From a virus, in IMG/VR virus record IMGVR_UViG_3300036770_001558, positions 1 to 28,416 of that record: 28,416 nt of DNA; one strand, 5' to 3'. A program made the position numbers and the translations under genes. The notes under the pieces are model-generated. The model did not search any database and was not told the origin of the DNA. It saw nothing but the letters and a program-made list of their open reading frames with translations. Below are positions 12,961-18,057 of the stretch, piece after piece (position 1 is the stretch's first letter; each line of letters starts with the position of its first letter).

Positions 12961-13030
12961 TAAGTTTATCCTCCCATACTATGAGCAGGTAGGCAATTAT
13001 GGTAATGATTATCACTCCCAGAATTATCAC
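12944..13030 (-). CDS. Single-span membrane microprotein, 28 aa
   Basis: GTG 13030 overlaps the upstream stop (GTGA). The 28-aa product VIILGVIIITIIAYLLIVW then EDKLNGPYK is a near-ideal transmembrane helix with a short polar C-tail. It exactly fills the gap between the flanking genes and overlaps the next start by 17 bases. AGAGGG lies upstream. Too short for most gene finders. The helix is visible; expression and role (membrane modulation, antiholin-like) are inference. Confidence 0.5.
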   Translation of the reverse strand: MIILGVIIITIIAYLLIVWEDKLNGPYK

Positions 13031-13254
13031 ACTCGCGCCCTCTCGCTCGTAATTGTAGCCAGGACCAGGGCAGTAATCTCTATCTTATCGGTTACTAACT
13101 TGGGATCTTCTGGGTCCTGCTCATCCCATACGCTCACAAATATGGAGTTATCTAGACCCCTGCGGAACCACGCAATCGCATCTGTCACACTCGCCCCGCC
13201 CCAAGCCACGTCACCCTTGCGGTCCATTACCTCATAAAAGTTTATTAGTTTCAT
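13027..13254 (-). CDS. Hypothetical protein, 75 aa
   Basis: ATG 13254 overlaps the upstream stop (ATGA). The product LINFYEVMDRKGDVAWGGAS ... AIAWFRRGLDNSIFVSVWDE is a compact alpha/beta sequence with the 'AW-RRGLDNSI-VSVWDE' segment that I recall in other actinophage small proteins. No catalytic motif seen. Part of the overlapping minus-strand chain. Confidence 0.68.
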   Translation of the reverse strand: MKLINFYEVMDRKGDVAWGGASVTDAIAWFRRGLDNSIFVSVWDEQDPEDPKLVTDKIEITALVLATITSERARV

Positions 13255-13514
13255 ACCATTGCCCCTTTGAAAACGTAATTAGTAAGCAGAACCCAACCGC
13301 CTGCCTCATCGCTGGATATCTCATACTCATAGCCCTTTTGGTCTAAGAATACACGGGCAAGGATTAAATTAGAATAAGCCAACTCAAACCAATACGCCTG
13401 CGCCCAATCGTAAGAAACTAACGGCTCAAACCTACCGTCTTGTGATCTCCATTCATTACCCCAGGCCATAGAGGTATCCCATAGCCTATTAAAATCTTCC
13501 TCAGTTACTAACAT
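13251..13514 (-). CDS. Hypothetical protein, 87 aa
   Basis: ATG 13514 has AGGAGGAAAAAGAAA directly upstream, a clear Shine-Dalgarno. The 87-aa product is acidic and aromatic (EEDFNRLWDTSMAWGNEW, YDWAQAYWFELAYSNLILAR, a beta-rich end YEYEISSDEAGGWVLLTNY). No family recognised. Overlaps the upstream 57-aa gene by 14 bases and the downstream gene by 4. Confidence 0.68.
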   Translation of the reverse strand: MLVTEEDFNRLWDTSMAWGNEWRSQDGRFEPLVSYDWAQAYWFELAYSNLILARVFLDQKGYEYEISSDEAGGWVLLTNYVFKGAMV

Positions 13515-13674
13515 TTTCTTTTTCCTCCTTGTATTTGATTAGGTTTAACTCATTTAAGGCATTCACCATTCGCAGGAGGTTAGCCCCTGCCTCCTTGGTT
13601 TCGCCGTCCCCCACCTGCTTGATAAATAGGTCACGGCATAGGTCTGCCTTTGCTTGATAGTATTCTTTATTCAT
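13501..13674 (-). CDS. Small helical protein, 57 aa
   Basis: ATG 13674 is preceded by AGGAGGA at 3-4 bases and overlaps the upstream stop (ATGA). Product: NKEYYQAKADLCRDLFIKQV ... AGANLLRMVNALNELNLIKY, an amphipathic helical protein with a Lys/Glu-rich end. Strong translation signals and gap-filling position support it although it is short. Function unknown. Confidence 0.65.
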   Translation of the reverse strand: MNKEYYQAKADLCRDLFIKQVGDGETKEAGANLLRMVNALNELNLIKYKEEKENVSN

Positions 13675-13802
13675 TCTTCCTCCTGGGTTAGTTTTGGGTG
13701 GTCTTCTTTACATATAAGGCAGGGGTGTCCTGCCCAACTCTCGCGGTCTAGCACCTGACAGGCTCCCGCACAATGGTTACAAGTACATAATTCATCAAGC
13801 AA
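13671..13802 (-). CDS. Zinc-ribbon microprotein, 43 aa
   Basis: TTG 13802 has GAGGAGG 7 bases upstream and overlaps the previous gene end; the stop overlaps the next ATG (ATGA). The product LDELCTCNHCAGACQVLDRE then SWAGHPCLICKEDHPKLTQ has six cysteines in C-x-C-x2-C-x3-C ... C-x2-C order, able to bind one or two zinc ions. Tight coupling and a strong Shine-Dalgarno support a real gene despite the size and TTG start. Confidence 0.62.
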   Translation of the reverse strand: MLDELCTCNHCAGACQVLDRESWAGHPCLICKEDHPKLTQEEE

Positions 13803-13947
13803 TCTCGCCCTCCTCGATCGATTTTATTATGTCGTCAATCTCTGGGGAGTAGGGCAGGCGCTGGGCCTGCCTATCGTCTTCACACAAGGCCCCGTGAGGC
13901 GTTAAAGTGTTCGAGATGGTGCCATTACACACGCCACATCTAGACAT
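13795..13947 (-). CDS. Zinc-binding microprotein, 50 aa
   Basis: ATG 13947 overlaps the upstream stop by 8 bases; an earlier ATG at 13998 would add a basic stretch overlapping the upstream gene and is less likely. Product MSRCGVCNGTISNTLTPHGA LCEDDRQ ... has CxxC ... H ... C, a short zinc-finger pattern, then an acidic tail (EIDDIIKSIEEGEIA). Function unknown. Confidence 0.6.
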   Translation of the reverse strand: MSRCGVCNGTISNTLTPHGALCEDDRQAQRLPYSPEIDDIIKSIEEGEIA

Positions 13948-14155
13948 TGGCGGCCTGCCTCTCCTTATCCAATGCTTTCCTATAGCGACGATACGCATTA
14001 CTTAATGCGCGGTTATTCTCCTTGATGGCGGCCTGCAATTCCCAATAGGTAGGGCCTGCCTCCTCTATCCTGGCCAGTTGCGCCTCTATTTCCTTGCATT
14101 CCTGCTCATAGGCGGCGCGTAGTTTCCACTCATCCTCGCTCACGTAACTATTCAT
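13940..14155 (-). CDS. Coiled-coil hypothetical protein, 71 aa
   Basis: ATG 14155 overlaps the upstream stop (ATGA) and AAGGAGGAGGG sits 7 bases upstream. The product is almost entirely helical and charged: EWKLRAAYEQECKEIEAQLA, then LQAAIKENNRALSNAYRRYR. A coiled-coil structural or adaptor role is plausible. No family recognised. Confidence 0.65.
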   Translation of the reverse strand: MNSYVSEDEWKLRAAYEQECKEIEAQLARIEEAGPTYWELQAAIKENNRALSNAYRRYRKALDKERQAANV

Positions 14156-14280
14156 TGATTACCCTCCTCCTTATCCTTGATTTGAATTTTTGATAACACC
14201 CAGAGGATGCCCAGAATAATTACGACATAGGCCAGGCCAGAGGCCGCGCCATCCTGCCACCTTGTAGAGACCTCGAACAC
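14152..14280 (-). CDS. Single-span membrane microprotein, 42 aa
   Basis: GTG 14280 shares one base with the upstream stop (TAGTG), and AGGAGG lies 7 bases upstream; the stop overlaps the next ATG. The product MFEVSTRWQDGAASGLAYVV then IILGILWVLSKIQIKDKEEG has one hydrophobic span (about 14-30) with a charged C-tail. Ideal translation signals on both sides make it more credible than the longer shadow frames here. Role unknown, probably membrane-located. Confidence 0.62.
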   Translation of the reverse strand: MFEVSTRWQDGAASGLAYVVIILGILWVLSKIQIKDKEEGNQ

Positions 14281-14546
14281 TAGGCCACCTCCTGGCACTT
14301 AACACCGCACACGATGCTATCCATAGCCTCGCGCCTGGTCTCTGCATACCCAAAACGGGCCACAAGGCTATTGTTAGCCTGGTATTGGTAGCGATAAGAC
14401 ATCCACCCATCAAGACCCGTAGGCTCAACCTGCCAGGCGCTAACAATAGAATTTAGGCAGGTGCAGGCGGTTAAATCGCCGCAAATCTCGCACTCATCAA
14501 AATATTCTACCGATGTGTAGGCGCATTCTTCTAGTGTGTGGCTCAT
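14280..14546 (-). CDS. Cysteine-rich hypothetical protein, 88 aa
   Basis: The product has cysteines in SHTLEECAYTSVEYFDECEI CGDLTACTC (C8, C19, C22, C28, C30) and again near the end (VCGVKCQE), giving CxxC-type zinc or Fe-S ligands. The middle is aromatic beta-type sequence (GWMSYRYQYQANNSLVARFG). ATG 14546 overlaps the upstream gene stop by one base (TAATG). Function unknown; one more zinc-type small protein in this block. Confidence 0.66.
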   Translation of the reverse strand: MSHTLEECAYTSVEYFDECEICGDLTACTCLNSIVSAWQVEPTGLDGWMSYRYQYQANNSLVARFGYAETRREAMDSIVCGVKCQEVA

Positions 14547-14848
14547 TATTGTGCCATCTCTGCCGCGATTAGTTTCTCAATAAAACGATAAGCATCGGCG
14601 CCAATAGTTGCGTATTCCTTGAGGGCGTCGGCCAGATAATCTAATTCAAGGTAGCCCAGTGCTGCATTGCTTAGACTGTAGAGAGTCTCGCCTATCTCAA
14701 TTTCAGAATAGCCCACAAGGTCTAGGAATAGAGTCATCGGGCCCTTGCCTGGCTCGTAGTTAGTGCTCCATTGGTAAAGCCCTACGATGTGCGGGAATCT
14801 CTCCTCGCCTTGTTCTAGTACCTGCTCCAATGTCATTGTTGTGTTCAT
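14546..14848 (-). CDS. Hypothetical acidic protein, 100 aa
   Basis: ATG 14848 follows a leader containing AGATAAGGGGTAA that is also found before the first gene of the block. The 100-aa product is acidic and helical (LEQVLEQGEERFPHIVGLYQ, FLDLVGYSEIEIGETLYSL, YLELDYLADALKEYATIGAD). No motif recognised. An 86-base spacer with a 9-bp hairpin separates it from the upstream gene, so it may have its own promoter. Confidence 0.68.
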   Translation of the reverse strand: MNTTMTLEQVLEQGEERFPHIVGLYQWSTNYEPGKGPMTLFLDLVGYSEIEIGETLYSLSNAALGYLELDYLADALKEYATIGADAYRFIEKLIAAEMAQ

Positions 14849-14852
14849 TGCA

Positions 14853-14865
14853 TTACCCCTTATCT
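14853..14865 (-). promoter_or_regulatory. Repeated leader motif AGATAAGGGGTAA (copy 1)
   Basis: The same 13 bases occur at 15290-15302, each time just upstream of a minus-strand start (5-4 and 2 bases from the ATG). The AAGGGG core can act as Shine-Dalgarno. The identity beyond that core suggests a shared promoter-proximal or translational control element. Confidence 0.5.
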
Positions 14866-14896
14866 AGTTAGCCGCCTGGTGTTAGGTGACTACCAC

Positions 14897-14923
14897 CTGC
14901 CAGGGTACCCTATCCCCTGGCAG
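14897..14923. repeat. 9-bp inverted repeat in minus-strand spacer
   Basis: CTGCCAGGG (14897-14905) pairs perfectly with CCCTGGCAG (14915-14923), loop of 9 bases. It lies between the 15129 and 14848 genes. No T-run follows on the minus strand, so it is a weak terminator, RNA stabiliser or operator. Its arms are part of the CCTGCC word cluster of this region. Confidence 0.6.
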
Positions 14924-14934
14924 ATAGTAAGCAT

Positions 14935-15129
14935 CTAAGCCGATTTGCGATAGATTCCCAGACCTCCCTCATTGGCTACGGTCTGCCGTGCCCTGCTTAG
15001 TGCCTCGCGTTTACTGTAAAAGATAAAAGTCTCGCTGCCTAGGTAGGTGCTGCCCTGCCAGGCGGTAACCTCCCAGGAGCCGCGCAATTCCCCAGAGGTG
15101 TGACGGGTGGCGTTTAATTCGATTTTCAT
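14935..15129 (-). CDS. Hypothetical protein, 64 aa
   Basis: ATG 15129 overlaps the upstream stop (TAATG) and is preferred over the ATG at 15159. The product KIELNATRHTSGELRGSWEV TAWQGSTYLGSETFIFYSKR is beta-rich with a helical EALSRARQTVANEGG end, like small double-stranded-RNA-binding-like or beta-beta-alpha folds. No family recognised. Translation is probably coupled to the upstream gene. Confidence 0.66.
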   Translation of the reverse strand: MKIELNATRHTSGELRGSWEVTAWQGSTYLGSETFIFYSKREALSRARQTVANEGGLGIYRKSA

Positions 15130-15287
15130 TAGATCGCCGCCTTGTGTGAGTGGCCGCAACTAACCCAGAATGTCACGCCTCTAGCCATTCCCTCGCGGGT
15201 AGGCACTAGAAAATAACCCTTACGGCTGCAGCGTAAATCGCCGCAATTCTTACCAATCTGATTGAAATAAAACTTTAGAGTTTTCAT
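15129..15287 (-). CDS. Zinc-binding-type small protein, 52 aa; first gene of the minus block
   Basis: ATG 15287 lies 2 bases after AGATAAGGGGTAA. The product KTLKFYFNQIGKNCGDLRCS RKGYFLVPT ... TFWVSCGHSHKAAI has C15, C20, C44 and H46/H48, a likely zinc site. It is the promoter-proximal gene of the minus operon, with a GATAGC/GCTATC dyad 15 bases upstream. Its stop overlaps the next ATG (TAATG). Function unknown. Confidence 0.62.
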   Translation of the reverse strand: MKTLKFYFNQIGKNCGDLRCSRKGYFLVPTREGMARGVTFWVSCGHSHKAAI

Positions 15288-15289
15288 AT

Positions 15290-15302
15290 TTACCCCTTAT
15301 CT
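15290..15302 (-). promoter_or_regulatory. Repeated leader motif AGATAAGGGGTAA (copy 2)
   Basis: Identical to the 13 bases at 14853-14865 and placed just before the first gene of the minus operon. It partly abuts the GATAGC/GCTATC dyad at 15303-15319. Confidence 0.5.
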
Positions 15303-15319
15303 GATAGCACCTTGCTATC
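15303..15319. promoter_or_regulatory. Operator-like dyad before the minus operon
   Basis: GATAGC (15303-15308) and GCTATC (15314-15319) with a 5-base spacer, flanked by the direct repeat TATCTGAT. It is 16 bases from the first minus-strand start codon, where a repressor or RNA hairpin could control translation or transcription. Function inferred from position. Confidence 0.45.
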
Positions 15320-15435
15320 TGATGGGAGAAAAGTAACACGGGGGCATCCCCCACCGCAACACATAGCAGCATCAAAACGGTCAATGACTGGTCAGACCTA
15401 AAATCCCAGAACTCTAGAGTTTAGGTTGAGACTTG

Positions 15436-15449
15436 GTTGAACATTCAAC
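15436..15449. promoter_or_regulatory. Operator-like palindrome GTTGAA-CA-TTCAAC
   Basis: Perfect 6-bp arms with a 2-base centre, close to another perfect palindrome ACTCTAGAGT (15411-15420) and to a long-range pair GACCTAA (15395-15401) / TTAGGTC (15471-15477). The density of dyads suggests repressor sites, although no phage repressor gene was recognised. Confidence 0.4.
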
Positions 15450-15480
15450 TATCTAAGACATTAGGTCAGAGCGGGCGGTG

Positions 15481-15522
15481 GGTTGGTCTGCCTGCCTGGT
15501 CTGCCTGTCTGCCTGGTTGGTT
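15481..15522. repeat. Three direct TCTGCCTG repeats flanked by GGTTGG
   Basis: TCTGCCTG starts at 15487, 15500 and 15508; GGTTGG lies on both sides (15481 and 15515). Iteron-like organisation is consistent with a replication initiator or packaging recognition site. A simple slippage-derived repeat is the dull alternative. Confidence 0.6.
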
Positions 15523-15531
15523 GATAGGACA

Positions 15532-15563
15532 TTGTTAATAAGGCCAGGGAAAAACATTAACAA
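15532..15563. repeat. AT-rich inverted repeat
   Basis: TTGTTAAT (15532-15539) and ATTAACAA (15556-15563) are perfect complements with a 16-base spacer. It sits right after the TCTGCCTG repeats; an AT-rich dyad beside iterons is reminiscent of an origin, but this is speculative. Confidence 0.5.
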
Positions 15564-15610
15564 GCACGGGGGCGCCAATAGTGCCGAGGGTGCTGCATCT
15601 CCTCATTAAA

Positions 15611-15627
15611 ATGAAAATCATTTTCAT
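15611..15627. promoter_or_regulatory. Zur/Fur-type operator
   Basis: ATGAAAATCATTTTCAT is a perfect 8-1-8 palindrome. On the minus strand it contains TGAAAATGATTTTCA, the sequence I know as the zinc-uptake regulator (Zur) box of Streptomyces, Corynebacterium and mycobacteria; it also fits the 7-1-7 Fur pattern. It lies in the non-coding region, 324 bases from the minus operon start and about 410 from terminase. No Zur gene is in the window, so the host Zur would be the reader. Confidence 0.6.
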
Positions 15628-15655
15628 ATCGTTGGCAATAGGCCAAAAAAAGGCA

Positions 15656-15700
15656 GGGGGGGGAGGAAAAAGACGACCCCCCGTTGCTTAAAACGCGGGG
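15656..15700. other. G-run/C-run element with alternative hairpins
   Basis: Eight G (15656-15663) can pair with six C (15677-15682). The same C-run plus G15683 can instead pair with CGGGG (15696-15700). Mutually exclusive hairpins resemble attenuator logic, and GC-rich strings upstream of terminase are also typical of cohesive-end sites. Neither is proven. Confidence 0.4.
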
Positions 15701-15776
15701 ATGGGATGGGATGTACCCACAATAAATATCTGCACTAAAGTGAGTGGCTGGGTTATTTGTCCGTATTTATACCATC

Positions 15777-15821
15777 AAATAGGTGAGTTCCATCACAAAA
15801 ATAGGAAATCACCTATTTTTT
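15777..15821 (+). terminator. Strong intrinsic-terminator-like hairpin in the control region
   Basis: Fifteen-base arms AAATAGGTGAGTTCC (15777-15791) and GGAAATCACCTATTT (15804-15818) pair with one G-A mismatch; the loop is 12 bases and T continues to 15821. The T-run serves the plus strand. No annotated plus-strand gene lies immediately upstream, so it would end a transcript initiated within 15.3-15.7 kb, or read-through from elsewhere. Confidence 0.75.
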
Positions 15822-15842
15822 CTGCCTTATATATAGTAGGGA

Positions 15843-15871
15843 GCAAATGCGACCACAGCCCTAGCATTTGC
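15843..15871. repeat. 8-bp inverted repeat with embedded direct repeat
   Basis: GCAAATGC (15843-15850) and GCATTTGC (15864-15871) are perfect complements, 13-base loop. The heptamer GCGACCA follows each arm's end (15849-15855 and 15870-15876), giving a combined inverted and direct repeat. It may be a protein site for terminase or a transcript leader. Confidence 0.55.
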
Positions 15872-15878
15872 GACCATC

Positions 15879-15907
15879 AGGGCGCTTCGCTGGCGCTCTC
15901 GCGCCCT
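15879..15907. repeat. GC-rich 7-bp hairpin
   Basis: AGGGCGC (15879-15885) pairs with GCGCCCT (15901-15907); the loop itself holds GCGC words that can re-pair. Together with 15843-15871 and 15975-15995 it makes the upstream leader of the terminase gene heavily structured. Confidence 0.55.
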
Positions 15908-15974
15908 AGATACGGTTACCAACTTACCCCCTCGCTCCTAAGGTCGCTTCGGGGCGCTCAAGCACCAAATAGGT

Positions 15975-15995
15975 GCGGAGCGCGGCTCCGCTTTT
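15975..15995 (+). terminator. Second terminator-like hairpin, just upstream of terminase
   Basis: GCGGAGC (15975-15981), loop GCG, GCTCCGC (15985-15991), then TTTT. It is a compact perfect 7-bp stem with a short T-run, 40 bases before the terminase start. It could insulate the packaging operon or act as a conditional attenuator in its leader. Confidence 0.6.
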
Positions 15996-16034
15996 AGTGG
16001 GGATAGTTCTGTCTCCATCCAACATAAGGATTCT

Positions 16035-17909
16035 ATGACCGTCACACCCAATAAAACCAAAGAGGCTGATAGAGCCAAAAAGGTCATACTCCAGTGTATG
16101 GCTGAGGGTATGACTGTAGAACAGTCCTGTAAGGTTGCTGGTAAGTCAGTCAAGTCCTATGAGTACTACCGTAGAACTGATCTAACATTTCGTTCTCTAG
16201 CAGACAGAACCCGCCTAGGAGTTCTAGAGAAAAACTTTACAGACTCCACCGCCAAAGATTTAGATTTTGTAACCTGGAGACAGAAGTACCTCAAATCCCA
16301 AACCTTTGCCCACCAAAAGAACTTGGTGGATGTTATAGAAGGCAGAGAGCCATCCTGGTTCCACCCCTCTATGAAATACGAAAAGGGTAGTGGCGATAAC
16401 CGCATCCTTATCAACATCCCGCCCAACCACGCAAAGTCAATTACCATAACTGTTGACTACGTTACCTACCGTATCGTCAACAATCCGAACTTTAGAGTTC
16501 TCATAGTTTCCCAAACCCAGCGTCTAGCAGCAGACTTCCTTTATGCTATCAAGCAGCGACTGACGCATCCAATGTACGAAGAACTACAGCAGGCATATGC
16601 CGCTGGGGTTGGGTTCAATACTAAGACCGCATCCTGGCAGGCTACCCGTGTCACCTTTGGTGATGAACTCAGAGAGTCTTCTGAGAAGGACCCAAACCTA
16701 GAAGCCGTAGGTATCGGCGGTCAAATCTACGGTAAGCGTGCAGATATGATTATCATAGATGACGCAGTTACCTTATCTAACGCTAACGACTTTGAGAAGC
16801 AAATCAAGTGGCTTACTCAAGATGTTAGATCACGTCTTAACCCAACAGGTAAGTTGATTGTTATTGGCACCCGTGTGGCTGCCGTTGACCTATACAAAGA
16901 ATTACGCAACCCTGATAGATACCCAGGTGGCATTGTTCCTTGGACCTATCTAGCAATGCCAGCCCTACTTGAGACCGCTGAGAAGCCTGAAGACTGGGTT
17001 ACCTTGTGGCCCCACTCAGATGCTCCCTTTGATGGACAACCTGAGACTGAGAAGAATGAAGAAGGGTTATACCCCCGCTGGTCTGGTAAGAATCTATTTA
17101 ATGAACGTCAAGCAATGGATGCTTCTACCTGGGCCTTGATCTATCAGCAACAAGATATATCAGATGATGCAATCTTTGATCCAGTATGTGTGAAGGGTTC
17201 TATCGATGGAATGCGAAAAGCAGGTAGACTTACTCCTGGCTTTCCAGGTCATCCCAAAGACCTTAACGGTTTCAGTTTTGTCTGTGGCCTCGACCCAGCG
17301 ATGGTCGGTGACACAGCGGCGGTCTGTTACGCGATTGATCGTATTTCTCATAAACGTTATATTGTTGACGCAATCAAAATCACGCGTCCGACACCTGCTC
17401 AAATACGACAACTCATTACCGATTGGACTAACGTTTATTCACCTAACGAATGGATCGTGGAGCGTAATGCCTTTCAATCCTTTCTCACGCAAGATGAGGG
17501 AATTAGGCAATTCCTTGCATCAAGGGGAGTTGTCCTAAGAGAGCACCACACTGGTAATAACAAGTGGGATGCAGGATTTGGTGTGGCATCTATGTCCACC
17601 CTATTTGGAACTAAGCAGCAAGATGGAAAGCATCATAGAGATAATCTGATCCACCTTCCATCAGATCAAACAGAGAACATCAAGTCTTTGATTGAACAGT
17701 TAATCACCTGGTCACCTAGCACTAAAGGTAAGACAGATATGGTGATGGCACTTTGGTTCTGTGAGATTAGAGCCAGAGAAATGCTAAACGTTGGACTCAA
17801 TCAAAAAACACATATGAGAAATCCATTCTTAAACCACCACGAACGTAAACGTCAAATGGTAGTAAACATTGACGAATTACTAAATAACCAAGAAAGGCAG
17901 TTCATCTAA
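16035..17909 (+). CDS. terL: Terminase large subunit
   Basis: ATG 16035 has AAGGA 5 bases upstream. The 624-aa product has an N-terminal helix-turn-helix-like part (about 18-52, MAEGMTVEQSCKVAGKSVKS). The ATPase domain has a Walker A-type PPNHAKS (129-135), Walker B MIIIDD (D242/D243) and coupling motif GTR (278-280). The RNase H-like nuclease carries D420 (CGLDPAMVGDT), E476 (WIVERNAF) and D568 (KGKTDMVMALW). It drives DNA translocation into the prohead and cuts concatemers. No separate small subunit was recognised; its own HTH may substitute. It is the first gene of the virion operon, and its stop overlaps the next ATG. Confidence 0.95.
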   Translation: MTVTPNKTKEADRAKKVILQCMAEGMTVEQSCKVAGKSVKSYEYYRRTDLTFRSLADRTRLGVLEKNFTDSTAKDLDFVTWRQKYLKSQTFAHQKNLVDVIEGREPSWFHPSMKYEKGSGDNRILINIPPNHAKSITITVDYVTYRIVNNPNFRVLIVSQTQRLAADFLYAIKQRLTHPMYEELQQAYAAGVGFNTKTASWQATRVTFGDELRESSEKDPNLEAVGIGGQIYGKRADMIIIDDAVTLSNANDFEKQIKWLTQDVRSRLNPTGKLIVIGTRVAAVDLYKELRNPDRYPGGIVPWTYLAMPALLETAEKPEDWVTLWPHSDAPFDGQPETEKNEEGLYPRWSGKNLFNERQAMDASTWALIYQQQDISDDAIFDPVCVKGSIDGMRKAGRLTPGFPGHPKDLNGFSFVCGLDPAMVGDTAAVCYAIDRISHKRYIVDAIKITRPTPAQIRQLITDWTNVYSPNEWIVERNAFQSFLTQDEGIRQFLASRGVVLREHHTGNNKWDAGFGVASMSTLFGTKQQDGKHHRDNLIHLPSDQTENIKSLIEQLITWSPSTKGKTDMVMALWFCEIRAREMLNVGLNQKTHMRNPFLNHHERKRQMVVNIDELLNNQERQFI

Positions 17910-18052
17910 TGCCAAAGAAAATGAACGCTCTAGATAAAGCAATTAGCCAGGGCAAATCACTGCCTTCAAAGAACACAAGAATTCCTGGCGACACAGATGT
18001 AAAGACTGGTAAGTCAAAGGGTAAGCCAGTTATCAAAATCAAAAAGAAGTAG
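17909..18052 (+). CDS. Lysine-rich microprotein, 47 aa
   Basis: ATG 17909 overlaps the terminase stop (TAATG). Product PKKMNALDKAISQGKSLPSK ... GKSKGKPVIKIKKK is highly basic and disordered-looking. It exactly fills the terminase-portal gap, the stop being 5 bases before the portal start. It could bind DNA or the packaging motor; no family recognised. Confidence 0.65.
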   Translation: MPKKMNALDKAISQGKSLPSKNTRIPGDTDVKTGKSKGKPVIKIKKK

Positions 18053-18057
18053 GGATA

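Larger units (their letters stand above)
15288..16034. other. Long non-coding control region between divergent blocks
   Basis: About 750 bases separate the minus-strand operon from the plus-strand packaging genes. No reading frame here has a credible start or coding character. It holds operator-like dyads (15303-15319, 15411-15420, 15436-15449, 15532-15563, 15611-15627), a triple TCTGCCTG repeat, a run of eight G facing six C, a strong terminator-like hairpin (15777-15821), two further hairpins and a second terminator-like hairpin (15975-15995). Divergent promoters must lie here. Being directly upstream of terminase, it is also the best candidate for the packaging site and possibly the origin or attP; which of these is true cannot be read from sequence alone. 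Confidence 0.75.

Noticed and set aside
14171-14446. 91-codon minus-strand frame in the small-gene operon
   Set aside because: It competes with the 88-aa and 42-aa genes, which have strong Shine-Dalgarnos and exact overlaps; its sequence is not protein-like.
15535-15627. 30-codon minus-strand frame starting in the Zur-type palindrome
   Set aside because: The start codon is part of the palindrome itself, there is no ribosome site, and the peptide lacks recognisable features.
15840-15910. tRNA-like hairpins upstream of terminase
   Set aside because: The stems do not form a cloverleaf, there is no T-loop consensus and no CCA end; no tRNA was found in the window.
15701-15997. 98-codon plus-strand frame in the control region
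   Set aside because: It runs straight through the terminator-like hairpin and the GC hairpins, has no Shine-Dalgarno and no protein-like pattern; it is better explained as non-coding.
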